A stretch of DNA of 49,732 bases, taken from positions 1 to 49,732 of the IMG/VR virus record IMGVR_UViG_3300008267_000219; one strand, 5' to 3'. A program made the translations under genes and the position numbers. Under the pieces are notes generated by a model. The model saw only the letters and a list, made by a program, of their open reading frames with translations. It searched no databases and was not told where the DNA came from. Origin of the DNA: a virus. Of this stretch, positions 32,226 through 40,268 are shown piece by piece (within the stretch, counting starts at the first letter, position 1; each line of letters begins with the position of its first letter).

Positions 32226-32263
32226 ATGAAACAAAGAAAATAATTTTATCTATATAAAGTAAA

Positions 32264-32602
32264 TTGAATTTTTTACTAGGAATATTATTAGCTTTTCTTG
32301 CCCAGTGTATGACTTTCGTTCAACTGCAAGGACAATTTTTATCCGTATGGGTAAAATCACACCCCTTAATATTTTCTCTACTTGGAGTTCCTATATCCTA
32401 TTTTTTCATAAAAGCTACGCATTACTTTTATTTGCATTTTGATGGATTTGTTTGGCCCGGAAGACTTATAGGTTTTTCTTTAGGAATAATAGCTTTTTCT
32501 CTTCTTTCGTATTTTTTTCTTGGCGAATCGCCAACTTCAAAAACTTGGATTTGCATAGGACTTAGTGTTTGTATAGTACTAGTTCAAATATTTTGGAAAT
32601 AA
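32264..32602 (+). CDS. Membrane protein with four transmembrane segments, TTG start
   Basis: 112 residues from TTG 32264. Four hydrophobic segments, with the motif TFVQLQGQFL after the first and FVWPGRLIGF before the third. This is the size of small multidrug-type transporters and of a conserved phage membrane protein; the substrate is unknown. A TCTATATAAAG motif lies just upstream. Confidence 0.65.
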   Translation: MNFLLGILLAFLAQCMTFVQLQGQFLSVWVKSHPLIFSLLGVPISYFFIKATHYFYLHFDGFVWPGRLIGFSLGIIAFSLLSYFFLGESPTSKTWICIGLSVCIVLVQIFWK

Positions 32603-32620
32603 AATCTAAACACATATAAA

Positions 32621-32845
32621 ATGGAAAAAACAAAAAAACCGGTAAAAAGGAAAAAAATCAAAAACTTAAATCTTTGGTGCGAAAGCGAACACGGATTAGA
32701 ACTAATGAAAATTCCAGTAGAATTTTCTAAAGACTTCATTAAGAAATTCGGGGTTCTTAGAATACCAGAGAGGAAAGATCTTTTAGATTGGCTTTATGAA
32801 GAGAAAAATTGGGTTTATAAAAAGCCTAAGACTTCGAAAAAATGA
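32621..32845 (+). CDS. Small basic hypothetical protein
   Basis: 74 residues, lysine-rich at both ends, not recognised. Overlaps the next small gene by four bases. Confidence 0.55.
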   Translation: MEKTKKPVKRKKIKNLNLWCESEHGLELMKIPVEFSKDFIKKFGVLRIPERKDLLDWLYEEKNWVYKKPKTSKK

Positions 32846-32955
32846 TATCTAGAATATTAGGAAAAATAAAATCCTGGTGGAAAAGACACATAATAGACGA
32901 AGTTCCTGAACATCTTGAAGATGACGAATTTTCAGAAAAATGGAGGAAATGGTAA
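32842..32955 (+). CDS. Very small hypothetical protein
   Basis: 37 residues (MISRILGKIKSWWKRH, then an acidic end). The basic, amphipathic N-terminal helix could touch membranes. Overlaps both neighbours, typical of a tightly packed phage operon. Confidence 0.45.
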   Translation: MISRILGKIKSWWKRHIIDEVPEHLEDDEFSEKWRKW

Positions 32956-33137
32956 AAAAATCTTATATTATAGTAGATCTTATCTACGATAGATTTTGGG
33001 ATGGGAATTTCTATAGCTCTTGGAAAAATGTTAAATTTTTCGAAAGCCAAGAGGAAGCTAAAAAAGAATTAGAAGAAAAAATTATTCCCACTTTTAGGTG
33101 CATAGCAGAGATAAAAGAGATATATACTAACGTATAA
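32940..33137 (+). CDS. Small hypothetical protein
   Basis: 65 residues from ATG 32940; a second ATG three codons later is possible. Contains FFESQEEAKKELEEKIIP. Unknown function. Confidence 0.55.
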   Translation: MEEMVKKSYIIVDLIYDRFWDGNFYSSWKNVKFFESQEEAKKELEEKIIPTFRCIAEIKEIYTNV

Positions 33138-33168
33138 TTTTTTTATTTCGGGGGTTTTCTTATATTTG
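33138..33168 (+). promoter_or_regulatory. Bacteroidota-type promoter
   Basis: T run, ATTTCG, ten bases, TATATTTG (33161-33168), 13 bases before the ATG at 33182. Same spacing as the other four copies. Confidence 0.7.
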
Positions 33169-33181
33169 ATTAAAAAATAAA

Positions 33182-33460
33182 ATGCACACACTACCTGTTC
33201 TTAAAGATTGGAAAGTTTCTGCTCTCCATGAAAATTGCATAAAAATAAATATAGATCCCGATCTTGATTTAGAAGGATCCTCTATAAAAATATTAGGATC
33301 CGAAAGGAATCTATTGACTGTCATATCCCCGGATTCATATGAAATACAATTCTGCACTTATACCGGAAGACCCATGTTTGTAGAATTACATACTCCTTCC
33401 GGGGTTTCTGTTAAATATGTACAAGGATCCGGAAAGGATTTCTACCAAAACTACAACTAG
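33182..33460 (+). CDS. Hypothetical beta-rich protein
   Basis: 92 residues, not recognised; strands dominate (IKILGSERNLLTVISPDSYE). Single-gene unit between two host-type promoters. Confidence 0.6.
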   Translation: MHTLPVLKDWKVSALHENCIKINIDPDLDLEGSSIKILGSERNLLTVISPDSYEIQFCTYTGRPMFVELHTPSGVSVKYVQGSGKDFYQNYN

Positions 33461-33462
33461 AA

Positions 33463-33493
33463 TTTTTTTACTACGAATTTTTCCCTATATTTG
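33463..33493 (+). promoter_or_regulatory. Bacteroidota-type promoter
   Basis: T run, ACTACG, ten bases, TATATTTG (33486-33493), 12 bases before the ATG at 33506. Confidence 0.7.
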
Positions 33494-33505
33494 ACAAAAA
33501 TCAAA

Positions 33506-33742
33506 ATGGGAAGACGAGAAGCCAATTTAGAAATATTGGAGAAATTAAAAGACTATTTTAGTTCTCCGGGAATGGAAGGAATAAGATTTTTCCAGGGACT
33601 TTCTAATCTAGGTTTATTTAATCAACAATTTGACGATCGTCTAAATTGTACTGGGATAGACGATCCATTCTATGAGGAATCAAATAAGACTTTGAATAAA
33701 ATAAAAAATAATGGCAAAGATAAAAATAAATCTAACGGATAA
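33506..33742 (+). CDS. Small hypothetical protein
   Basis: 78 residues from ATG 33506; a TTG start at 33491 would lie inside the promoter and is rejected. Unknown family. Overlaps the next gene by 32 bases. Confidence 0.58.
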   Translation: MGRREANLEILEKLKDYFSSPGMEGIRFFQGLSNLGLFNQQFDDRLNCTGIDDPFYEESNKTLNKIKNNGKDKNKSNG

Positions 33743-33956
33743 ATTTTTCGAAGCTTTTCCGGAATCCGAGAATATAAAAGTTCTTCCTAGAAAAAAGAAA
33801 AAAGCTCTGAAAAAGAAGTTTTCTAAAATAATTATTTCTTTGCTTAACGAAGAATCCAATCGAATTATTAAAGAATCTCTGGAAAATAAAATATTTGAAA
33901 ATCTAACTTCCAATATGGAAAAAATCCTAGATGAAATAGAAACTATTAAAGATTAG
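33711..33956 (+). CDS. Small basic hypothetical protein
   Basis: 81 residues; lysine-rich centre (LPRKKKKALKKKFSKI) followed by helical acidic end. May bind nucleic acid. Unknown family. Confidence 0.55.
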   Translation: MAKIKINLTDKFFEAFPESENIKVLPRKKKKALKKKFSKIIISLLNEESNRIIKESLENKIFENLTSNMEKILDEIETIKD

Positions 33957-33958
33957 AA

Positions 33959-34093
33959 ATGATAAGAAGAATAAAAAGAAATAAGAAAAATTCTATTTCC
34001 ATAAAAACAAAAATGGAAATAAGAAAAAATAAGAAAATAAAATCCGAAATTCTAAAAGAGGAAAAAATTTATAAAAATCCTGAATTCGATTAA
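33959..34093 (+). CDS. Very small basic protein
   Basis: 44 residues, over a third lysine and arginine. Its stop overlaps the next start (TAATG), which supports it being translated. Unknown function. Confidence 0.45.
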   Translation: MIRRIKRNKKNSISIKTKMEIRKNKKIKSEILKEEKIYKNPEFD

Positions 34094-34704
34094 TGAACAA
34101 TTTTGATATTATATCACCCTTATTGGACTTCAGTGATCCTGATAAATTCTATTTTATCCAGATCTATAGGAGAAGAAAAGATAATCCTGGTATGGATAAG
34201 GATATGGTAGTTTTAGAAAACTATTCAATATCAACTCAATCCCAGATGGATAGAGCTTTTCCTAGAATTCAAAAAATATGTGACGACAATAATGCAAGAG
34301 CTTACATTCGCCTAAATAGGAGAAGCCATAAAAAAGTTGCTCTTAATATGATGGTAAGACTTGCAAAGATGATAGAATCTGAACAGTACAATGTTAAGAA
34401 TATCTATTGGAGCGTATCTGGAGAATTCCAGGCAGAAGAGGACAAAACCTGGCTTTTGGATGTCGACTGGATAGATTACGAAAATGAAGAAGGGAGAAGA
34501 AAATTGGATGCTTTAGAAAACCTGATAATTAATCTTCAAAAAGAGACAGGAAGAACTCCTATGTTAAATAAGATTCCTTCCAAGAATGGATACCATATTA
34601 TATGTAGACCGTTTAATATTTCCAAATTAAAAATAATAATCAATGATCTAGAAGCAAGGATGGATCACCATAAAGATAACCCTTGCATTTTATATTGCCC
34701 TTAA
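34093..34704 (+). CDS. Putative archaeo-eukaryotic primase-like (AEP) domain protein
   Basis: 203 residues. WLLDVDWIDYE fits the hydrophobic-D-x-D metal motif and SKNGYHIICRPF fits the s-x-H motif of AEP primases/PrimPols, in the right order and distance. A third acidic motif is not clear, and the protein is short, so catalytic activity is uncertain. It lies ten bases upstream of the Prs-like gene and may be co-expressed with it. A priming or nucleotide-binding role is inference. Confidence 0.45.
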   Translation: MNNFDIISPLLDFSDPDKFYFIQIYRRRKDNPGMDKDMVVLENYSISTQSQMDRAFPRIQKICDDNNARAYIRLNRRSHKKVALNMMVRLAKMIESEQYNVKNIYWSVSGEFQAEEDKTWLLDVDWIDYENEEGRRKLDALENLIINLQKETGRTPMLNKIPSKNGYHIICRPFNISKLKIIINDLEARMDHHKDNPCILYCP

Positions 34705-34714
34705 AAATTAAAAA

Positions 34715-35596
34715 ATGAGAAGACTTAGTTTAGATTACCCAGAAAGATCCGATGTGAAATTTAAAATTTCTAAATTTCCAGACGGACAGCAAACCGTTGA
34801 TATAGAAACATCGTCCACATTTCTGAAAGGTGACGATATAAAGATAGAGGCAAGAATAAGAACATTCAGAGATCTAGAAATCATAATTGCAGCAAATCAA
34901 GCTCTAAGAGAGATCGGGGTTAAAAGTGTTTCCCTTTACGTTCCTTATTTCATGGGATCTAGATCGGATAGAAAATTTAGAGAAGGAGGGGTTAATTATC
35001 TGAAACATGTTATTTGTCCCATTATAAATTCACAAGGTTTTTCCGAGGTAGTTACTTTAGATCCTCATTCTGATGTTCTAGAGGCTTGCCTAGATAACTA
35101 CGGAAAGATGAATAATTTTATTATTATCAAAAATTCTCTTTCGGACATAGACAATAAGGACGGAGCACAGAATAGAATAGTTCTGGTTTCTCCCGACGGA
35201 GGAGCTTTAAAGAAAATATTCGATGTTGCAGAGGAATTTAAGATTCCAAATATTGTGACAGCAATGAAACATAGGGATATCAATACAGGAAAAATCACAC
35301 ATACCGAAGTTCCAGATTTAGGTAAATACGGAAAAGATCATAAATTTGTTATCGTCGATGATATCTGTGACGGTGGAAGAACTTTCATCGAATTGTCTAA
35401 AGAAATTAGAAAACAAAATGAAGATTCAGATATTTATCTTATTGTAACTCACGGCGTGTTCTCTAATGGACTTTACGAGTTAAGTAAGTGTTTCACTAAG
35501 ATCTATACTTCAAACAGCTACAGGGACTGTGACGTTGAAGCAGACAGTGATTACACTGTAAATAAAGAATTCCTTAAACAATTTATTGTCATATAA
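34715..35596 (+). CDS. prs: Ribose-phosphate pyrophosphokinase-like enzyme
   Basis: 293 residues. KFPDGQQTVDI, the flexible-loop region YVPYFMGSRSDRKFREGG, TLDPHSD and the PRPP-binding loop FVIVDDICDGGRTF are the Prs signatures. Canonical Prs makes PRPP from ribose 5-phosphate and ATP. Phage homologues called Adps instead convert ADP-ribose to its pyrophosphate in the NARP1 NAD+ rescue pathway, together with a NAMPT homologue. A NAMPT homologue is encoded at 41614, so either role is possible. About 20 residues shorter than bacterial Prs. Confidence 0.9.
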   Translation: MRRLSLDYPERSDVKFKISKFPDGQQTVDIETSSTFLKGDDIKIEARIRTFRDLEIIIAANQALREIGVKSVSLYVPYFMGSRSDRKFREGGVNYLKHVICPIINSQGFSEVVTLDPHSDVLEACLDNYGKMNNFIIIKNSLSDIDNKDGAQNRIVLVSPDGGALKKIFDVAEEFKIPNIVTAMKHRDINTGKITHTEVPDLGKYGKDHKFVIVDDICDGGRTFIELSKEIRKQNEDSDIYLIVTHGVFSNGLYELSKCFTKIYTSNSYRDCDVEADSDYTVNKEFLKQFIVI

Positions 35597-35599
35597 TAT

Positions 35600-35821
35600 A
35601 TGTGCTTCAGTTATATTCCCCCTTATAAATTCACAGATGTAAATGAGATCTCTAGAGAGAATATTTCGGAATTTCCAGAGCACGTAAGAAGAGAAATTAA
35701 AATATTATCAAGAAAAAATAAGATAACTTCGGTCCAAAAAGAATTTAATGGGGATTTAACGATCAAGTATATTAACGATTTAAATGGGGAAGGACAGGAA
35801 TATAGAATCGAATCATTTTAA
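35600..35821 (+). CDS. Small hypothetical protein
   Basis: 73 residues, not recognised; lies between the Prs-like and macro-domain genes, 3 bases after prs, so likely in the same transcript. Confidence 0.58.
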   Translation: MCFSYIPPYKFTDVNEISRENISEFPEHVRREIKILSRKNKITSVQKEFNGDLTIKYINDLNGEGQEYRIESF

Positions 35822-35834
35822 AAATATAGATCAA

Positions 35835-36347
35835 ATGATAAATTACGTAGATGGAGATCTAATTAAACTCGCTAAGAAAGGTCAATTCGATGTTATTGCG
35901 CATGGATGTAATTGCTTCTGTCAAATGGGCGCCGGTATTGCACCACAAATGGCTAAAGAATTTATGTGTAATGATTCGGAAAAATATCCAGGAGAATCTA
36001 CTACATACCCTGACCGTAAAGGAGATATGTCTAAATTAGGAACTATCGAAACTTGGTCATGGTACATATTCAATGAAGAAGGAATTCGTAAACGATTAGA
36101 TGTTGTTAATGCATATACTCAATACAAATACGGACGTAATCATGCAGACGGAGATAAATCTCCTGTTGATTATGCTGCAATTGAAATATGTATGAAGAAG
36201 ATGAATCATCGATTCAAAGGGAAACATATAGGTCTTCCTAAAATTGGTGCTGGTCTTGCTGGTGGTGATTGGAATCATATCGAGCTAATCATCAATAATG
36301 AATTAAGAGATTGTCAAGTAACCGTTGTAAACTATAAACCTGAATAA
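35835..36347 (+). CDS. Macro domain protein (ADP-ribose binding or hydrolysis)
   Basis: 170 residues from ATG 35835; the upstream in-frame start at 35784 is inside the preceding gene. Macro-domain motifs: YVDGDLIKLAKKGQFDVIAH, GCNCFCQMGAGIAPQMA (ADP-ribose pocket), and HIGLPKIGAGLAGGDW. The closest type is the ADP-ribose-1''-phosphate phosphatase group. It could remove ADP-ribose from proteins or RNA or process free ADP-ribose derivatives, which suits its place beside the Prs-like gene. It uses CGT/CGA arginine codons more than neighbours, a possible sign of later acquisition. Confidence 0.88.
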   Translation: MINYVDGDLIKLAKKGQFDVIAHGCNCFCQMGAGIAPQMAKEFMCNDSEKYPGESTTYPDRKGDMSKLGTIETWSWYIFNEEGIRKRLDVVNAYTQYKYGRNHADGDKSPVDYAAIEICMKKMNHRFKGKHIGLPKIGAGLAGGDWNHIELIINNELRDCQVTVVNYKPE

Positions 36348-36348
36348 A

Positions 36349-36726
36349 ATGGAATATCAATTTGATGTAAATAGAGTAATTGGAATTAAAATCTACAAAT
36401 CTGAAAAATCGGATTGGGTATGGCTTCCTAGAAAAGAAAGACCTTCTAGATTTTTTGGTCTAATAAAAGTTTCTCCTTTCGAAGAAGGATTTTACTCCGA
36501 AGGAGAGTATTCAGAATATGGACCGAGGACTAAAGAAAAATTAGAATACTATAACTACCTGATTAACGAGAAAAAAGAGGTCTGGACGAAGTGTAATGTA
36601 ACAGTTTATCTAGAATCTGAATATACCGTAGGATTATCTTTCGATAGCGATAGAGAAGGAATGGATTGGGTAGAAGTTCTGAAAAACGAAAGTGGTAAAA
36701 ATTTTAAAATAATACAAAAATTATAA
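36349..36726 (+). CDS. Hypothetical protein
   Basis: 125 residues, not recognised; many aromatic residues (YYNYLINEKKEVWTKCNVTV). Begins one base after the macro-domain stop. Confidence 0.6.
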   Translation: MEYQFDVNRVIGIKIYKSEKSDWVWLPRKERPSRFFGLIKVSPFEEGFYSEGEYSEYGPRTKEKLEYYNYLINEKKEVWTKCNVTVYLESEYTVGLSFDSDREGMDWVEVLKNESGKNFKIIQKL

Positions 36727-36737
36727 TTATTCTATAG

Positions 36738-37121
36738 ATGTCCGATAATCTAACCATATTTAAAGGAGAATACGAAAAGTATAAAGGACAGTTTGTTCTT
36801 AGTCACGATAGAGTTTATAGATTTCTAGGACTAATTGATGATGGATTTGATTACTACTGGTGCCTTTACGACGGGAGAAAAATTTACCTTAATTCTTGTG
36901 TTGGTAGATTAACCCCTCTAAAGGGATATATCCTCGAAGACCACTACGAGGAATTGATTAGGATAGCAAAGATTAATCATTGGGATAGTCCTGAAACTTT
37001 TTTTGGGGGAGAAGATAAAGAAGAAACTAAGGAATTTAATATAAACCATAAGATAGACATTATGGAATCTATGGGTAAAGAAAATAAATGGCTGGAAGGA
37101 CCGAATTGGGAAATAAATTAA
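36738..37121 (+). CDS. Hypothetical protein
   Basis: 127 residues, not recognised. The start FKGEYEKYKGQFVLSHDRVY suggests a small beta-barrel-like domain. Acidic. Confidence 0.6.
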   Translation: MSDNLTIFKGEYEKYKGQFVLSHDRVYRFLGLIDDGFDYYWCLYDGRKIYLNSCVGRLTPLKGYILEDHYEELIRIAKINHWDSPETFFGGEDKEETKEFNINHKIDIMESMGKENKWLEGPNWEIN

Positions 37122-37123
37122 AA

Positions 37124-37708
37124 ATGGACGAATATACAGGTAAAGGAAATCACAATATTGCAGTTTTCATGGAAGACTTCTATGATACTGGGTTAGAACC
37201 TTCGTATTATATTCGTAAGAACAAGGAGTACAAGATCGAGGAAGCTCAATATCATTCTTCTTGGGAATGGCTAATGGAAGTTGTGGATAAGATAGAAGAT
37301 CTAGGATTTAGAGTTCATCTTGATAAATACTCTTGTCAAATCTATAAGAGATACTGCGACTTTCCAGATAACTTTATTATTGATGCAGATTTCAAGTGGA
37401 CTAGACTGGAAAATGCTTTCGATGGGATTTCTTCATTTTGTGAATGGTGGGAACGTAAAGGATCGACTCAACCTGCGCTAGAAAAGTATTCAGAACTTCA
37501 GAAAGAAGTTGACGAATTCATTGATCGATGGATAATTGAAAGGGTCACATTCAAGGAGGAAAATATATTTGAAACGGAACTTCGCCCGGGGAAAATTAGA
37601 AAATGGTATCCTGTACACCCGAAAGGAAGCTCAAATAGACCATTCCTTGAAGAGAAGATGAGAGCCGGTTTAATTTCACTGTTTAAATTAAAATCAGAGA
37701 ATGAATAA
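37124..37708 (+). CDS. Conserved phage-type hypothetical protein
   Basis: 194 residues from ATG 37124; an earlier in-frame ATG overlaps the upstream gene. Contains YHSSWEWLMEVVDKIEDLGF, a pattern I recall from small unannotated proteins of many large phages. Function unknown. Confidence 0.62.
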   Translation: MDEYTGKGNHNIAVFMEDFYDTGLEPSYYIRKNKEYKIEEAQYHSSWEWLMEVVDKIEDLGFRVHLDKYSCQIYKRYCDFPDNFIIDADFKWTRLENAFDGISSFCEWWERKGSTQPALEKYSELQKEVDEFIDRWIIERVTFKEENIFETELRPGKIRKWYPVHPKGSSNRPFLEEKMRAGLISLFKLKSENE

Positions 37709-38060
37709 AGAAAGATACAATCAGATTATTGATGAGGCATATGAGAATTATTCAAAGGAGTATGAAAAAGATAATTCATTTGGATTGTGTCTATTGGTCC
37801 AAAAACCAGACAGGGAAATGTTCATCAACAAATGTAAAACGGATCCGGAGTTCTCTGAAAAATGGGGACTAAAGATTGAGGAAAGAGAGTTGAGTTTAGA
37901 AGAGCGAGCGGACTTATCCCGAGAAAAACGTCGTACCTACGCGAATTGGCCGTATTGGAGCTTAGAAGAAATGGAATACCATTTGACGGATGTATGGAAT
38001 ATTCCAACTCGACTAATCACACTAACATACAACAACGAAACAATAGAAAGTTATGAGTAA
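37701..38060 (+). CDS. Hypothetical protein
   Basis: 119 residues, not recognised. It uses GCG, CGA and CGT codons seldom seen elsewhere in the window, which marks the start of a run of small genes with different codon use. Confidence 0.58.
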   Translation: MNKERYNQIIDEAYENYSKEYEKDNSFGLCLLVQKPDREMFINKCKTDPEFSEKWGLKIEERELSLEERADLSREKRRTYANWPYWSLEEMEYHLTDVWNIPTRLITLTYNNETIESYE

Positions 38061-38304
38061 AAGAGTTTATAGAACGTGGGAAGACATATACCCACTAACT
38101 TTAATCACCATGAGATATGGTGGAAAATACGTAGCATTTAATGCCGAAGAAGATTCAGGATTTGTTCAAGCCGTAAATAGAGAAGAAGTAAGTTACGAAC
38201 TTGAAGCTTGGCTAGATAAGAATGTTGAACCTTGCTCTTATGGTGTAGGTGATACGATTATGGAAGCGATGAACAATTTATTAGAATCAATGAATAAAAA
38301 ATAG
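38053..38304 (+). CDS. Small hypothetical protein
   Basis: 83 residues (DTIMEAMNNLLESMNKK at the end). The sequence AATAGAAAGTTATGA spans its start; nearly the same junction occurs at the next four genes. Unknown function. Confidence 0.58.
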   Translation: MSKRVYRTWEDIYPLTLITMRYGGKYVAFNAEEDSGFVQAVNREEVSYELEAWLDKNVEPCSYGVGDTIMEAMNNLLESMNKK

Positions 38305-38310
38305 AAAGTT

Positions 38311-38511
38311 ATGAAAATAATAGTCGAAACAGAGGAACAAAAACAAAAAATTCTCGAACAAAGTAAGTACATACATGATTTCCTTATCAGCAAAGATGAT
38401 GTTAACGGTCTTGGAAAAGATTGGATAATGGGTCTTGATTCAGATAAGGCTGGAACATTAATGCACTTGTATATGGCTCCGCAAATAATAGAAGTAACAA
38501 CGAAACAATAG
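38311..38511 (+). CDS. Small hypothetical protein
   Basis: 66 residues, not recognised; start preceded by the shared junction AATAGAAAGTTATGA. Confidence 0.55.
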   Translation: MKIIVETEEQKQKILEQSKYIHDFLISKDDVNGLGKDWIMGLDSDKAGTLMHLYMAPQIIEVTTKQ

Positions 38512-38517
38512 AAAGCT

Positions 38518-38721
38518 ATGAGTAAACACAGTATACAGAACGACCCAGAAATCCAACAATGGATGGAAAATGAAAGGATTGACTATCTTATAAAATCGGA
38601 AGCAATAGCTTTTGCTAAGTTTATCACAAATGATACCACATTCAATGACTTTGTTTTTATGTCTAAAGAAATTCAAGAAGAAATATATCAACAATTTAAA
38701 AGGGAAAATAGAAAGTTATGA
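38518..38721 (+). CDS. Small hypothetical protein
   Basis: 67 residues, helical. The junction before it is AATAGAAAGCTATGA, one base different from the others. Confidence 0.55.
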   Translation: MSKHSIQNDPEIQQWMENERIDYLIKSEAIAFAKFITNDTTFNDFVFMSKEIQEEIYQQFKRENRKL

Positions 38722-39020
38722 ATAAAGAAATTAGTCCTGTAATTATATCTGCGGTAGACCTAATGAAAAGAGTTAATGAAGGTTTAGAAGTTGAGTTTAT
38801 TGGAGAAATGAAACGTACCGAACCATCAGAGCATTATCCAATTGGTCAATTAGGGGTTTCAACTAAAATGAAATATCTTGGTATCGAAGAGAATGTTTTC
38901 TTAGGATACCAGCATTGCGAAGATATGCTAAATCCGATCGGACACCTACTGGCTGAGGAGTTAGTGATGATGGTTTTCGGAGATAAATTAAAAGAATTAT
39001 ACGAAAAATTAAAAAAATAG
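38718..39020 (+). CDS. Hypothetical protein
   Basis: 100 residues, not recognised; PIGQLGVSTKMKYLGIEENV in the middle. Preceded by AATAGAAAGTTATGA. Confidence 0.58.
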   Translation: MNKEISPVIISAVDLMKRVNEGLEVEFIGEMKRTEPSEHYPIGQLGVSTKMKYLGIEENVFLGYQHCEDMLNPIGHLLAEELVMMVFGDKLKELYEKLKK

Positions 39021-39026
39021 AAAGTT

Positions 39027-39206
39027 ATGACACAAACGGAAATGATTGAATCGGTACAGAAAGCAGCTACCGTAATTAAAGCACAGCAGGAACTAATTGA
39101 TCTGTTGTACTCACAAGTTGTGGACTTATCAATGATGTCCAAGATAGAATTAGGTGATGATGTAATTGCCGAAATTAAACGATTAAAAGGGTTAATTAAT
39201 GGATAA
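39027..39206 (+). CDS. Small helical hypothetical protein
   Basis: 59 residues (starts MTQTEMIESVQKAATVIKAQ). Preceded by the shared junction; overlaps the next start by eight bases. Confidence 0.55.
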   Translation: MTQTEMIESVQKAATVIKAQQELIDLLYSQVVDLSMMSKIELGDDVIAEIKRLKGLING

Positions 39207-39693
39207 AAGAACTTACAGAATTTATGGGCTAGTACCATATAACCTATCCCCGATACAACAGGGAATACAGCACGGCCATGGGGTTATAGAATACAGTTTA
39301 GATTTTGGGGATACCCCAGAATATCAAAAATGGGCTAAGAAGGATAAAACATTTATAATTCTAAACGGGGGAACTACTAATGGAAGAAGATTCGATGGGG
39401 ATTTGATTGGATCTTTAAACCGCCACGGGGTAGATTTGACAGTAAATGGAATTAAAAACTCTAGATTCTATGAACCAGATCTTGGGGATTGTTTGACTTC
39501 TGTTGTGTTCTTAGTTGACGATAGAGTATTTGATCGTGTGGCTTGGCCTGAATATGATGGACTTACCTACGATGATGGAACTCCAGACCCAACTGAGTAT
39601 TGGGAATGGAAAATGAAATTCTCTGAAAGTGAAATAGAAGCAGATAAAATAGTTTGGCTGAGGGATTGGCTTCCCCAATTTAGATTAGCATGA
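39199..39693 (+). CDS. Peptidyl-tRNA hydrolase 2-like protein (putative)
   Basis: 164 residues. The first 60 residues, with NLSPIQQGIQHGHGVIEYSL and WAKKDKTFIILNGGTTN, follow the PTH2 pattern of a Q-x-x-H-x helix and a following strand. The C-terminal half is an acidic extension. PTH2 enzymes release peptides from peptidyl-tRNA, which would suit a phage with its own tmRNA; however the catalytic set is not complete enough to be sure. It may be only a PTH2-fold protein. Confidence 0.42.
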   Translation: MDKRTYRIYGLVPYNLSPIQQGIQHGHGVIEYSLDFGDTPEYQKWAKKDKTFIILNGGTTNGRRFDGDLIGSLNRHGVDLTVNGIKNSRFYEPDLGDCLTSVVFLVDDRVFDRVAWPEYDGLTYDDGTPDPTEYWEWKMKFSESEIEADKIVWLRDWLPQFRLA

Positions 39694-39887
39694 CAGAAAT
39701 AAGATACCGGGATATAGATCCGGATAGTGGTAATATAACTACAGATAGAATGGTCTGTCAATGCCCAGATAAAATGATAGCTGACTGGGTTTATTCTGCT
39801 TTAGTAAGGGATATGTCTTTAGACTACGATCAGCCAAATAGAGAATTTTATATAAAAGATGAAAATAGCAATAATAGCCCACGATAA
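39690..39887 (+). CDS. Small hypothetical protein
   Basis: 65 residues, not recognised; overlaps both neighbours (by 4 and 29 bases). Confidence 0.5.
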   Translation: MTEIRYRDIDPDSGNITTDRMVCQCPDKMIADWVYSALVRDMSLDYDQPNREFYIKDENSNNSPR

Positions 39888-40233
39888 CAAAAAAGCCGAT
39901 ATGGTTGCTTTTGTTATGAAAAGACTTTCTTTCTTCAAAAATCCAAAGATCAAACTATTTGCTACAGGAACTACAGGAAAGCACATAGAAGATTCAGGAC
40001 TAGAGGTAGAGAGGCTAAAGTCTGGTCCTTTAGGAGGTGATGCCCAAATAGCTTCCCTTCTAGTAGACGGAAAAATAGATATTGTACTTTTCTTTATAGA
40101 TCCTTTATATTCTCACCCCCATGAGGTTGATATACATATGCTAATGAGACTTTGTAATGTCTATGACGTTCCTTTAGCAACAAATTATTCTACCGCAAGA
40201 ATGATAGTAGATTCGTTAAAATACGTAGAATAA
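39859..40233 (+). CDS. mgsA: Methylglyoxal synthase
   Basis: 124 residues. IAIIAHDNKKADMV, the phosphate loop LFATGTTGKHI, the catalytic SGPLGGDAQIA and FFIDPLYSHPHEVDIHMLMRL are diagnostic. The enzyme converts dihydroxyacetone phosphate to methylglyoxal and phosphate, a bypass of lower glycolysis that frees phosphate and yields a toxic aldehyde. In a phage it could redirect host carbon and phosphate late in infection (inference). The C-terminus is slightly shorter than in E. coli. Confidence 0.92.
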   Translation: MKIAIIAHDNKKADMVAFVMKRLSFFKNPKIKLFATGTTGKHIEDSGLEVERLKSGPLGGDAQIASLLVDGKIDIVLFFIDPLYSHPHEVDIHMLMRLCNVYDVPLATNYSTARMIVDSLKYVE

Positions 40234-40264
40234 TTTTTTTTCTTCGATTAAATCCATATATTTG
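40234..40264 (+). promoter_or_regulatory. Bacteroidota-type promoter
   Basis: T run, TCTTCG, ten bases, TATATTTG (40257-40264). The ATG at 40269 is only four bases away, so the transcript would be leaderless or nearly so. Confidence 0.68.
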
Positions 40265-40268
40265 GAAT

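Noticed and set aside
32063-32257. Lysine-rich frame overlapping the acidic-tail gene and its terminator
   Set aside because: It is the shifted reading of GAA/GAC repeats and runs through the terminator hairpin.
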